NCBI GenBank assembly: GCA_902771595.1 | Contig: CACXXH010000008.1 | Location: forward strand, 1 to 48,754 | DNA: 48,754 bases | Direction of reading: 5' to 3' | Origin: Fibrobacter succinogenes | GTDB lineage: Bacteria > Fibrobacterota > Fibrobacteria > Fibrobacterales > Fibrobacteraceae | Shown here: piece after piece, positions 26,101 to 33,780 of the stretch | Numbering within the stretch: the stretch's first letter is position 1 | How the letters are laid out: each line of letters starts with the position of its first letter | Position numbers and translations under genes: made by a program | The notes under the pieces: model-generated | What the model saw: the letters and a program-made list of their open reading frames with translations, nothing else | Databases searched by the model: none | What the model was told of the DNA's origin: nothing

Positions 26101-29100
26101 GGAAATCTTCGGCGCATCGTTGATGGAACGCACTTCGAAGCGTGCGGTCTTCGAGGCCTTGGCGCCTTCCGGGTCGGTCGCGGTGAACGTGATGTTCGCG
26201 GCACCGTTCCAGAACTTGTTCGGGATTTCGATGGTCGCCACCTGGTTCGCATCCACGCTGACCTTGAGGGTTTCAACAGCCGGAGCCTTCACTTCGGATT
26301 CAGCCTTGGCCTTCTTGCCCTTCTTCGGGGCCGGTTCGGCGGAAGCGAGCTTGGCGGGCTTCACTTCGAAGCTCCACTTGATATCAGAAGCCTTGTGGTC
26401 CGGGTCCTTCACGAGGTCGCCGAGCCTAATGGTCTGGAACTGCTTCTTCTCGTCGATGGACTGATCCTTGAGTTCGCGCACGAATTCAGGAGCGTCGTTC
26501 ACGGATTCCACAGTGAAGGTGACCTTGCGGGAATCGGAAGCGCCTTCCGGGTCGGTAACGGTGAACGTAATCGTCTCGGAACCGTTCCACTGCGGGTTCG
26601 GCTGAGAAACGGTGACCTTGTGGCTGCCGTCCATCTGCACCTTGAGTTCCTTGGCGCCTTCAATCTTCCACTTGAGCTTGTTCTTGGCGTGGTCGAGGTC
26701 ATCGACGAAGTTATCAAGTTCGATAGGCTTGAACTGGCCCTTTTCCTTGATAGTCTGGTTCGCGATATCCTTCATGATCGGCGGGTCGTTGATGGACTTC
26801 ACCGTGAAGGTGACCATGGCCTTGGCAGCGGCACCTTCCGGGTCGGTCACGACGAACGTGAGCTTCTCGGTACCGTTCCACATCTTGCTCGGGGCCTTGA
26901 CCGTAGCCTTGCCGTCCTTGCTGATGTCGACCTTCAGGTCCTTGTTGCCAGTAACTTCAATATTGAGCTTTTCGTACGGATGATCCGGGTCCTTGATGAT
27001 GGCCGCGAGATCAATCGGAGTGAATTCCTGCTTTTCTTCGACAATCTGGTCTTCAATCTTGCCGATGGTCGGAGCGTCGTTAACGGAGGTCACGGTGAAG
27101 AGCGCCGTGCAGCTGGCCTTGCCGCCTTCCGGGTCTTCCACCTTAAACGTGATTTCTTCGGCACCGTTCCAGTTCTTGTCCGGAATGATGATGCGGGCCA
27201 TGCGGTTTTCCACCTTCACGGACAGCTTCGGAATATAGGTCTTCGGAGCACCCTTCGCCGGCTTCACGTCGAAGCTCCAGGTGAGCTGTTCGGGCTTGTG
27301 GTCCGGATCAGCCACGATGTCCGCCAGGTTGATAATCGCGAATTCGCGCTTTTCGGGAATCGTCTGGTCCTTGATGGGCTTGGTGAACACCGGCAGGTCG
27401 TTCACGGATTCCACCGTGAAAGTGACCTTGCGGGAATCAGCAGCGCCTTCCGGGTCGGTAACGGTGAACGTAATCGTTTCGGAACCATGCCAGAACTTGT
27501 TCGGGGCGGTAACGGTCACCACATGCTTGGCATCCATCTGGACCTTCAGGTCCTTGTTGCCAGAGAACGTCCACTTGAGCTTGGAGTTGTCGTGGTCCTC
27601 GTCCTTCGCGTAGTCATCCAACGCGATGGGCTTGAACTGTTCCTTCTCCTTGATCTTCTGGCTTGCGATGTCCTTCATGACCGGCGAGTCGTTGATGGAC
27701 TTCACCGTGAACACGGCGTCGCTCTTGGCAGCTGCGCCTTCCGGGTCGGCAACCGTGAAGGTCACCTTTTCGGAACCGTTCCACTTCGGGTTCGGAGTCT
27801 TGATGGTGGCGACACCGTTCTTGTCGATATCGACCTTCAATTCCTTGTTGCCGGTGACAGTCCACTTGAGCTTTGCAAATTCATGGTCAGCGTCGTTCAC
27901 GAGTTCGGCGAGGTTCACCGGGTTGAACAGCTGCTTTTCTTCAATCATCTGGTCCGGAATCTTCTTGAGTTCGGGCACGTCGTTCACGGACTGCACCGTG
28001 AAGAGGGCCTTAGAAGAAGCCTTCGCACCTTCGGGGTCAGTAACCGTGAAGGTAATTTCGGCGGCGCCGTTCCAGAACTTGTTCGGGATATTTACCTTGG
28101 CGACGTGCTGGGCGTCGATTTCAACAGAAAGATCGCCGTCCTTGCCCTTCACCGTCGGCTTCACGTCGACAGAGAACGTGAGGTCGGAAAGCTTGTTGTC
28201 GAGGTCGCGGACCATTTCGGCAAGCTTGATGGGCTGGAACTGAGCCTTTTCCTTGATAGTCTGCGGCTGGATCTGCTTCACGAATTCGGGCAGGTCGTTC
28301 ACGGATTCCACCGTGTAAGCGATGGAGCGTTCGTCAGAAGCGCCTTCCGGGTCGGAAACCTTGATGGTGAGCGTCTCGGAGCCGTTCCACTGCGGGCTCG
28401 GCGGAGTCACCTTCATCACGCGGTTCGCGTCGACGACAACCTTGAGTTCGCGGTTGCCGGTAATCGTCCACTTGAGCTTGTCCTTGCCGTGGTCGAGGTC
28501 ATCGACATACTTGTCGAGTTCAACATCCTTGAACTGGCCCTTTTCCTTGATGGTCTGTTCCGGAATGTCCTTCATGACCGGCGGGTCGTTGATGGACTTC
28601 ACCGAGAGCTTCATCGTGGTCTTAGCCACACCGCCTTCCGGGTCGGTAGCAGTGAACGTGACAGTCTCGGAACCGTTCCAGAGCTCGTTCGGAGTCTTGA
28701 ACGTGACTTCGCGAGTCTTCTGATTGATATTGACCTTGATGTCCTTGTTGCCGGCGACTTCGACCTTCAGCTTCGAGATGTCGTGGTCCGGGTCAGAAAG
28801 GAATTCATCGAGCACGATGGAAGAAAGTTCGGTCTTCTCTTCGACTTCCTGGTCAGGAATCTTCTTGAACACCGGCTTGTCGTTGATGGAGCTTACCGTA
28901 AGGGTAACGGCCTGCTTGATGGAAGCACCTTCCGGGTCGGAGCAGGTGAACGTCGCCACAGCGGAGCCGTTCCAGTAAGTGTCGGGAATTTCGATAGAAG
29001 CGACGCGGTTCTCGTCGATGTTGACGACGAGCGTTCCGGTTTCGGGTTCCTTGCCCTGGTGCTTCACGTCGACATCCCAAGAGAGTTCGGAATTCTTGTG

Positions 29101-30495
29101 GTCAGCATCCTTGACGAATTCGTCAAGCTTGATCTTGGCAAACTGCTTCTTTTCTTCGATGGTCTGGTTCGGGATAGTCTTCGTGAATTCGGGCTTGTCG
29201 TTCACGGAGTTGACAGTGAACGTAGCCTCAGAAGTGGCGCAAGCGCCAGCCGGGTCGCACACCTTGAACTTGAGCGTTTCGGAACCGTTCCAGAACTTGC
29301 TCGGGATGGCGATAGTAGCTGTACCGCCAGCGATCTTGACCTTCAGGTCCTTGTTGCCGGAAACTTCCCACTTGAGCTGTTCCATCTTGTGGTCCGGATC
29401 CTTCACGAGCTGAGAAAGTTCGATCGGCTTGAATTCCTGTTTTTCTTCGATGGTCTGTTCAGGCACATCCTTCGTGAACTCCGGCGGGTCGTTGATGGAC
29501 TTCACCGTGAAGTTCGCCTTCGTGCTCACCGCCGCACCAGCGGGGTCGGTCGCAGTAAAGGTAACGGTTTCGGAACCATTCCAGAATTCGTTCGGGATCT
29601 TGATGTTCGCGGTACCGTACTTGTCGAGGTCGAACTTCAGGTCCTTGTTGCCCGTAATGGCCCACTTGATTTTCGAGACGTCATCATCGACATCGCTAAC
29701 GAAGTCCGTAAGGGAGATAGATTCGAACTCGTTCTTTTCTTCGATGGTTTGGTCGGGAATCTTCTGCAGCACGGGCGCATCGTTAATCGGCTTCACCGTG
29801 AAGAGAGCCGTCTTCTTGTCGGACGCGTACTCGCCGTCGGTCGCAGTGAATGTAATCTTTGCAGAACCGTACCAGTTGGTATCGGGGATGATGATGGTGG
29901 CGACGCGCTTCGGGTCGATTTCCACGTTGAGGTCGCCTTCAGCTTGATCCTTGCCCACCGGTTGGATGTCGAATTCCCACAGGATCTGGTCCTTCGGGTG
30001 GTCCGGGTCAGTCACGAATTCATCGAGCTTAATCTTGGTAAACTGCTTGCCTTCGTCGATGTTCTGTTCGGGAATGGCCTTCATGACAGGCGGGTTGTTC
30101 ACGGATTCAACAGAGAAGTTGACCGTCTCGGAACCAACAGCACCCTTGGAATCGGTAGCCGCAAACGTAATGTCTTCGGAACCGTTCCAGTACTGGTCGG
30201 GGACCTGCAAGGTGGCCACATGGTCATTCGAGATGGACACCTTGATGCTCTTGTTGCCGGATACGGACCACTTCAGCTGGGCGGGCTTGTCCATGTCGTC
30301 CGAGACATAGCTGTCAAGCTTGATCGGTGCAAACTTGCCGCCTTCGTTAATGGATTCTCCAGGGATCCCATTCACCGACGGAGCGTTGTTTTCAACCGAC
30401 GGAGAATTTCCGGAATTTTCCTGTGCGATTACGACAGAGGCTAGAACTCCAGCCGATGCCAAAAGCGCGGTAACAGGCCATTTCATTTTATTCAT
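23155..30495 (-). CDS. Giant exported protein of 22 Ig/cadherin-like repeats with Lys-rich loops and tail
   Basis: 2446 residues. GGGAG lies ten bases before the ATG. A signal peptide (MNKMKWPVTALLASAGVLA) ends near VIAQ-EN. Twenty-two repeats of 97-137 residues follow, each like 'DxPv.k.ipdQtI.Ekk.F..I.L..fv.DpDh...L.W.v.GNKdLkV', then a 'FWNGSETvTFTvTDPEGA' block, ending 'FTVkSvN'. A different cadherin/VCBS-like unit (about 2310-2410) follows, then a Pro/Glu/Lys tail ending KGKKKKKKR. Repeats 2, 5, 8, 11, 14, 17 and 20 replace the GNK turn with a longer insert (8-10 residues in the first four, 26-40 in the last three, with KKGKKAK). DPDH-type acidic loops suggest calcium binding. A cell-surface adhesin or periplasm-spanning fibre is likely; no enzyme domain or sorting motif is seen. 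Confidence 0.85.
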   Translation of the reverse strand: MNKMKWPVTALLASAGVLASVVIAQENSGNSPSVENNAPSVNGIPGESINEGGKFAPIKLDSYVSDDMDKPAQLKWSVSGNKSIKVSISNDHVATLQVPDQYWNGSEDITFAATDSKGAVGSETVNFSVESVNNPPVMKAIPEQNIDEGKQFTKIKLDEFVTDPDHPKDQILWEFDIQPVGKDQAEGDLNVEIDPKRVATIIIPDTNWYGSAKITFTATDGEYASDKKTALFTVKPINDAPVLQKIPDQTIEEKNEFESISLTDFVSDVDDDVSKIKWAITGNKDLKFDLDKYGTANIKIPNEFWNGSETVTFTATDPAGAAVSTKANFTVKSINDPPEFTKDVPEQTIEEKQEFKPIELSQLVKDPDHKMEQLKWEVSGNKDLKVKIAGGTATIAIPSKFWNGSETLKFKVCDPAGACATSEATFTVNSVNDKPEFTKTIPNQTIEEKKQFAKIKLDEFVKDADHKNSELSWDVDVKHQGKEPETGTLVVNIDENRVASIEIPDTYWNGSAVATFTCSDPEGASIKQAVTLTVSSINDKPVFKKIPDQEVEEKTELSSIVLDEFLSDPDHDISKLKVEVAGNKDIKVNINQKTREVTFKTPNELWNGSETVTFTATDPEGGVAKTTMKLSVKSINDPPVMKDIPEQTIKEKGQFKDVELDKYVDDLDHGKDKLKWTITGNRELKVVVDANRVMKVTPPSPQWNGSETLTIKVSDPEGASDERSIAYTVESVNDLPEFVKQIQPQTIKEKAQFQPIKLAEMVRDLDNKLSDLTFSVDVKPTVKGKDGDLSVEIDAQHVAKVNIPNKFWNGAAEITFTVTDPEGAKASSKALFTVQSVNDVPELKKIPDQMIEEKQLFNPVNLAELVNDADHEFAKLKWTVTGNKELKVDIDKNGVATIKTPNPKWNGSEKVTFTVADPEGAAAKSDAVFTVKSINDSPVMKDIASQKIKEKEQFKPIALDDYAKDEDHDNSKLKWTFSGNKDLKVQMDAKHVVTVTAPNKFWHGSETITFTVTDPEGAADSRKVTFTVESVNDLPVFTKPIKDQTIPEKREFAIINLADIVADPDHKPEQLTWSFDVKPAKGAPKTYIPKLSVKVENRMARIIIPDKNWNGAEEITFKVEDPEGGKASCTALFTVTSVNDAPTIGKIEDQIVEEKQEFTPIDLAAIIKDPDHPYEKLNIEVTGNKDLKVDISKDGKATVKAPSKMWNGTEKLTFVVTDPEGAAAKAMVTFTVKSINDPPIMKDIANQTIKEKGQFKPIELDNFVDDLDHAKNKLKWKIEGAKELKVQMDGSHKVTVSQPNPQWNGSETITFTVTDPEGASDSRKVTFTVESVNDAPEFVRELKDQSIDEKKQFQTIRLGDLVKDPDHKASDIKWSFEVKPAKLASAEPAPKKGKKAKAESEVKAPAVETLKVSVDANQVATIEIPNKFWNGAANITFTATDPEGAKASKTARFEVRSINDAPKISEKAPQGETIREGGRFKTIDLANLAVDPDHPASSLKWSVSGNKQLKVDIRKDNTVIVSVPDPQWSGREMLTFTVTDPEGASANHRMTFEVTRVNDPPTLAKKIPDQKIKEKESFKQIKLDEFVKDPDNKPNELVWTVTGNKKLKAEISPSRILTVSAPDKHFWCAPETMVLEVKDPDGAATSQTVTFEITSVNDVPEMKDIPGQRIKEKGQFKEIDLNKFVRDPDHPNEQLTWTATVAKVGPVAAPKKEVKPKKPAKKGKKGAKEEKVEEAAPAPVPVDEFQVEIDSKNIARIKIADKFWNGERNVTFTVTDPEGAKASKTVNFLVESVNDAPVIKPIPIQTIQEKEHFKPIDLSQFVSDPDHPFASLKFEVGSTRSLRASVNAKKELVVGIPDKFWSGTEKVKLDVIDPEGAKGTVQVTFEVTPVNDAPVVKFIPGQKIKEREKFAPVDLSKVAEDPDNKPAELRWSVSGNKDLKVDIKGSRAMVVTPNPNWFGKETLTFTVKDPSGASASKTATFEVIPVNDPPVLKPVQPFVIDEKKQFQPFDFSKVVSDPDNKLEDLKWSLDNDVPGAKAAPAKKGKKAKPVDPEEGPVKHEMKFEISDKGVLTAETPNKFWYGTETVTVNVFDPAGEKASVKVKFTVRPVNDPPVVQEIPGQETLEGKSFKAIKLDQYVTDPDHKPHEIKWKVSGAKNLDVMISGGREAVVKPKRQDWFGEETLVFMAQDPAGGMDKTVVKFVVKHVNSAPVMRDIQDFTIREDDNEGVIATIKTDLYARDKDHRPEELKWSWTGNKFLQVKYDKFKRILTVSQPHENWNGKPERITIMVTDPEGAKAQKTATFTVIPVNDPPVAKSQTYMTQEGEMLKVSASEGLMNGVSDADGEKPVAVQLVQRPRNGKIDLNERDGSFTYTPNRGFSGLDEFTFKVKDPGGVYSKVETAEVNVTFKMKDLRGNAPKPAPKVEEPKEEEKPAKDDRKGKKKKKKR

Positions 30496-30532
30496 CTTTT
30501 ACTGTCTCCCATAATACTGCCACAAGCATCAT

Positions 30533-30578
30533 AAAAAAAAAAAAAAAACAAAAACAGGCACGCTTGCTACATGCGTGT
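30533..30578 (-). promoter_or_regulatory. Terminator-like hairpin plus U16 in the leader of the giant gene
   Basis: On the minus strand ACACGC (30578-30573) pairs with GCGTGC (30563-30558), followed by a T-rich stretch with an uninterrupted run of 16 T (30548-30533), between the TATATTTG box and the ATG. It has the shape of an intrinsic terminator inside a 5' leader, so attenuation or slippage is possible. Confidence 0.45.
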
Positions 30579-30586
30579 TATGCGCT

Positions 30587-30594
30587 CAAATATA
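30587..30594 (-). promoter_or_regulatory. TATATTTG element for the giant gene
   Basis: The same octamer as before tRNA-Asp and leuC, about 90 bp before the ATG. No good -35 box at 17 bp. Confidence 0.4.
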
Positions 30595-30825
30595 ATGCTT
30601 TTACTCACGAAAAATCGGCATTTTTAGCAAAAAATCGGCATTTTTTTTATTTTTTTTTGAGAGAAATCTCGTAACTCATTGAGTATCAACGACTTACGCA
30701 TTTCAAACAAAATATCGTCCAAATTGGTATAATGCCCCATTTTTTAGGGTCAAATGACAAAATCGCGTAAAAATACTAATATTGGCTCGTATAATACCAA
30801 AAATCCTTCAACGTTGGGACAAAAC

Positions 30826-31236
30826 ATGAAATTCGTATTTCTCTGCGACGCCAATTACCTCAAGGGCGACCTGGTCAACTTCGTCAATAACTTCCCCACC
30901 AACCACGAGCTGGTGACGATGACTTCCGACGACCTGCTGCAGTCCAAGTCCGTCATCGAAGGTACATTCGCGATTCTCGCCGAACGCGCCACCTGGCAAA
31001 AGAACTTCAGCCTGTTCCGCTACTTCGGTCTCCTCCCGCTTCTTGAAGTGCTCCCGCTCGGAGTCGTTTCCCGCGGCCGCCGCGGCGAACCCCTCAAGGG
31101 CAGAAGCCAGAACAGGAACCAGGAAATCTATTTCAACCCCTCCGCAAGCCCCGAGGAACTCTACCTGCAGGTCGACAAGTTCGTCGCCGCTCCTCCTTCC
31201 GGCTTTACGTACCCGAGAGGTTCCAGGAGGGTCTAA
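30826..31236 (+). CDS. Conserved-looking 136-aa protein coupled to the M23 peptidase gene
   Basis: The ATG at 30826 (MKFVFLCDANYLKGDLVNF) is preferred over 30754 because a TATAAT lies between them. 136 residues, no signal peptide; an alpha/beta start, a GLLPLLEVLPLGVV strand-helix and a basic Pro-rich end (YPRGSRRV). The stop is six bases before the next ATG, whose AGGAGG lies inside the end of this gene, so the pair is coupled. The alternating pattern resembles a degenerate receiver or Rossmann-like fold. Family not recognised. Confidence 0.65.
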   Translation: MKFVFLCDANYLKGDLVNFVNNFPTNHELVTMTSDDLLQSKSVIEGTFAILAERATWQKNFSLFRYFGLLPLLEVLPLGVVSRGRRGEPLKGRSQNRNQEIYFNPSASPEELYLQVDKFVAAPPSGFTYPRGSRRV

Positions 31237-31242
31237 CCGCCC

Positions 31243-32748
31243 ATGCAGCGGCAGGTCCTCGATTACCTGTATGCGCAAGGCGAACTGGTGATGGCGGTTT
31301 TCCCCGGAAGCCGCATCCCCCAGGAGGCTCTTGAAAAATTCGCGCTGGCAATGAACGCTGGCGCGTGTTTTGTTGTTTTCGATTTCACGCGCACCATGAA
31401 GGAAAAGGCTCCGTTCACGCTTGCGGACTTGTTCACGCGCACGCTCACGAAAGCAGAGCTGCAGGAAATCGACGCAGGCAAGCAGGACGGGCTCGTGTTC
31501 GGCGGCTTCGCCACCGCAGATTCCTCCGAGGAATCATTCCGCAAGTTCTACCGCAATCTCGAATCCATAAAGAAGATTGTGCCGCATACGATATGCGTGA
31601 TGCCCGCGGACGATCCGACTGCGCTCGACAAGAACATCGTCGAGATTTCGAAGCTCGTGATGGTCTCTGCAGACAACGTAAACGACGCCGCGGCATTCAT
31701 TGAAGATAGCCCGACACTGCAGAAGAAGAACATCCTCTGGCTTCCGGCGAAGTTCCCCGACAAGAAGCGATTCCCGCGCGCAGCGAAGGCCGTCAAGCGC
31801 AGCTGCTCGAAGTACGTGGCAGATAGAAGCAAGTTCGAAGAGAAGCCCGAAGCGCTGGCTGAAAGCGTCAAGCTCATCCTGAAGGAAGGCATACTGCGCA
31901 AGAACCCGATGGAAGGCCTCTCGAAACTTTTCCGCAATCTATTCCCGGTGTTCCTGCTCATCGCGCTGCTTACGCCCTTCATCTACCCGACCAGCATACA
32001 AAGCAGCCACTCCAACATGCGCGACCGCATACCCGAAAGGAACAAGCTTTCGGTCGCCCCCTCTTTCGACTACACCTTCGACGGCAAGGAGAACCTGCGC
32101 CGCATCGCGCGCTACGCCATCGGACGATTCAACGCGGTCATCTCCGACGACAAGATGGTGCGACAGTACATCGAAGAAACAGTCAGCGAGAACGGCTACA
32201 AAGGACAGGGCTGGGAAACGAACGCCCTTGCCGTACCGCCCCAAGGCACGGTCATCAAGTTCTCGCGACCGAGCAACCTCCCCCACGCAGCCGCGGATTC
32301 TCTGGGCGCCGCATGGAAGTACTGGACATCCATACTTTCGGACAGCGTCGCTTACATCACCGAGTACTACAACGAAAAAGGCATCGGCGGCCGCAAGCAC
32401 AACGGCATCGACCTTGCATCGAGGCAAGGCGCGCGCATTCTCGCTCCATTCTCGGCAAAAGCTTATACCAGCAAGAACGAGCGAGGCGGCGTGATGATCG
32501 GGCTCGTACGCGAAAAGGACGTGCTGATCTTTATGCACTGCGACCAGCTCTTGTATCTTGACGGGCAAGAAGTTATGCAGGGCGATCCGATTGCGACAGT
32601 CGGCATGACCGGACACACGACAGGCCCGCATGCGCACATCGTTACGGGCATCATCGACAAGCGCGGCACGAACCGCATCGGCAATGTTTCGTACAAAGTA
32701 ATAGACCCGATGGCGTGGTATTACAAGTTCAAGCCGAACATGCCTTAA
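31243..32748 (+). CDS. Membrane-anchored M23 (LytM) peptidase with N-terminal cytosolic domain
   Basis: 501 residues. Residues 1-225 are soluble and cytosolic by position, alpha/beta in pattern, not recognised. One membrane helix at about 229-249 (LFPVFLLIALLTPFIYP) follows. The periplasmic part ends in an M23 domain with zinc ligands His386 and Asp390 (KHNGIDLA), the strand GVMIGLVREKDVLIFMHC, and His463-Ala-His465 (TTGPHAHIVTG). All LytM ligands are present, so endopeptidase activity on peptidoglycan is expected. A cytosolic sensor-like domain joined to an outside hydrolase suggests control from within, perhaps with the 136-aa partner. It is not followed by an obvious terminator. Confidence 0.82.
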   Translation: MQRQVLDYLYAQGELVMAVFPGSRIPQEALEKFALAMNAGACFVVFDFTRTMKEKAPFTLADLFTRTLTKAELQEIDAGKQDGLVFGGFATADSSEESFRKFYRNLESIKKIVPHTICVMPADDPTALDKNIVEISKLVMVSADNVNDAAAFIEDSPTLQKKNILWLPAKFPDKKRFPRAAKAVKRSCSKYVADRSKFEEKPEALAESVKLILKEGILRKNPMEGLSKLFRNLFPVFLLIALLTPFIYPTSIQSSHSNMRDRIPERNKLSVAPSFDYTFDGKENLRRIARYAIGRFNAVISDDKMVRQYIEETVSENGYKGQGWETNALAVPPQGTVIKFSRPSNLPHAAADSLGAAWKYWTSILSDSVAYITEYYNEKGIGGRKHNGIDLASRQGARILAPFSAKAYTSKNERGGVMIGLVREKDVLIFMHCDQLLYLDGQEVMQGDPIATVGMTGHTTGPHAHIVTGIIDKRGTNRIGNVSYKVIDPMAWYYKFKPNMP

Positions 32749-32797
32749 GCTTTTTTTCGCTTTCAAAAGTCACTTCAAGACGAACAAAAGACTCCAT

Positions 32798-32845
32798 GTG
32801 ACTGATGTCACGAAAGGTTCCGGAAAACTAGGTGACACACGTCAC
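32798..32845 (+). promoter_or_regulatory. Two GTGAC-N4-GTCAC operator sites (CRP/FNR-like)
   Basis: Site 1 is GTGACTGATGTCAC (32798-32811) and site 2 GTGACACACGTCAC (32832-32845), 34 bp centre to centre. Both contain GTGA-N6-TCAC, the core of E. coli CRP sites. They lie about 150 bp before the lipoprotein ATG at 32994, so they would activate or repress that gene. The regulator is not in the window. Confidence 0.6.
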
Positions 32846-32993
32846 AAGATTGGCAATTTTTTGCTTATTTTTATCGGAAGTAAGTAAATAATTACAAAAC
32901 CACCATCGCCAAGATATCAACATTTAAATAACTTTGTAACCAGTTTTAGGGACGAAGAGAACTTTAGAGTAAAAACCAAGGAGTTTATCAATA

Positions 32994-33428
32994 ATGAAAT
33001 CTGGATTTGTGGCCTCTCTCCTCTTCTCTGCAGCAATGTTGGCCGGCTGCTCAGGCATCAAGACACCGACGGCGGATCTCGCCAGCCATGACTCCCGTCA
33101 TGACATTCCTGCTATCGACCAGATGATCGTCGACATGAAGCAGGACTACATCCAGGCATGCTACATGCCCGTCGCCAAGAGGGAACCGCCCGTCAACGCT
33201 TGCCAGACGGAACTCTTCCAGATGCTCGAACGTCGTTACCACATGAACTACACGCAGAACCACGTGGACATGGCCAGCAACGACCTCTTCTTCAAGGATG
33301 TGAATTCCAAGATTACTGACCTCGTGCGCAAGGATCGCCAGGTCGGCGCCGCTGCCCGCAGGGCGTTCGGAAGTACGGACGAGATGATGGCGTACTACCG
33401 CGAAGCCTACAAGTTCGAAACGAATTAA
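32994..33428 (+). CDS. Lipoprotein of unknown function
   Basis: 144 residues, AAGGAG ten bases before the ATG. A signal peptide with lipobox LAGC (Cys about 19) is followed by a mostly helical, charged domain with two further Cys (QACYMP, NACQTE) that could form a disulphide, and the end MAYYREAYKFETN. No family recognised. The 245 bp upstream hold two CRP-like sites and AT-rich DNA. A strong terminator (33488-33512) follows. Confidence 0.75.
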   Translation: MKSGFVASLLFSAAMLAGCSGIKTPTADLASHDSRHDIPAIDQMIVDMKQDYIQACYMPVAKREPPVNACQTELFQMLERRYHMNYTQNHVDMASNDLFFKDVNSKITDLVRKDRQVGAAARRAFGSTDEMMAYYREAYKFETN

Positions 33429-33487
33429 GACCGCGTGTTCGACGTCTCGGGGGATAGACCTCCGGTAACTCGTGCTCTCTCACTGCA

Positions 33488-33512
33488 AAGGCCCGTTGAT
33501 ACGGGCCTTTTA
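33488..33512 (+). terminator. Terminator of the 32994 lipoprotein gene
   Basis: AAAGGCCCGT-TGAT-ACGGGCCTTTTA, a ten-pair stem with A and T flanks; it probably works in both directions. Confidence 0.85.
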
Positions 33513-33638
33513 CGTTCACAAAAGACCGCTCGTTCGACATTTCGAGTGTCGAGACCTCCGGTTCCTCACTCGCTACCCCCGCAAGGGGGGCCATGCCCAC
33601 ATAAGCGCTGAAGCGCTAAGTGGTCAAAGGTCGCAACC

Positions 33639-33666
33639 GCCCCAGTTTGATAACTGGGGCTTTGTT
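33639..33666 (+). terminator. Second intrinsic terminator before the cellulase gene
   Basis: GCCCCAGTT and AACTGGGGC around TGAT, followed by TTTGTT. Confidence 0.65.
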
Positions 33667-33721
33667 GCTCACGAAAAAGCGCAGGTTCGCTGTTGGTAAC
33701 AGCGGTAAACGCTTTGTGATA

Positions 33722-33727
33722 TATAAT
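33722..33727 (+). promoter_or_regulatory. -10 box TATAAT of the cellulase gene
   Basis: A perfect -10 hexamer 54 bp before the ATG. The best -35 candidate (TTGGTA at 33693) is at 23 bp, too far, so activation by a regulator may be needed. Confidence 0.35.
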
Positions 33728-33780
33728 AAAGGACATCAGGCATTTGCGAATCTATTTTTATTTTTGTAAGTGAGGAACCT

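Larger units (their letters stand above)
30496..30825. other. Divergent intergenic region, very AT-rich
   Basis: 330 bp without a gene. It holds the leader and promoter of the giant gene (minus), two copies of AAAAATCGGCATTTTT (30610-30625 and 30630-30645) just behind that promoter, long T runs (about 30641-30658), and two TATAAT boxes on the plus strand (30728-30733, 30790-30795) that may serve the 30826 gene. Confidence 0.6.
33429..33691. repeat. Repeated (GACCGC..GTTCGAC..AGACCTCCGGT + terminator) module
   Basis: 33429-33478 and 33525-33574 share GACCGC, GTTCGAC, TCG and AGACCTCCGGT in order, and each is followed by a terminator hairpin. A third partial copy of the junction (CTCACGAAAAAGCGC..GTTCG) is at 33668-33690. 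GC-rich hairpins (CCCCCGCAAGGGGG and AGCGCTGAAGCGCT) lie at about 33575-33617. No gene is seen between 33429 and 33780. Confidence 0.5.

Noticed and set aside
23671..30444. A 2257-codon open frame antisense to the giant repeat gene
   Set aside because: It mirrors the repeats of the real gene through third-position GC bias, has no export signal or recognisable domain, and is not preceded by a ribosome site or promoter.
23155..30495. Regularly spaced DNA repeats as a CRISPR or satellite
   Set aside because: The periodicity of about 290-400 bp is that of protein repeats in one reading frame, with silent differences between copies.
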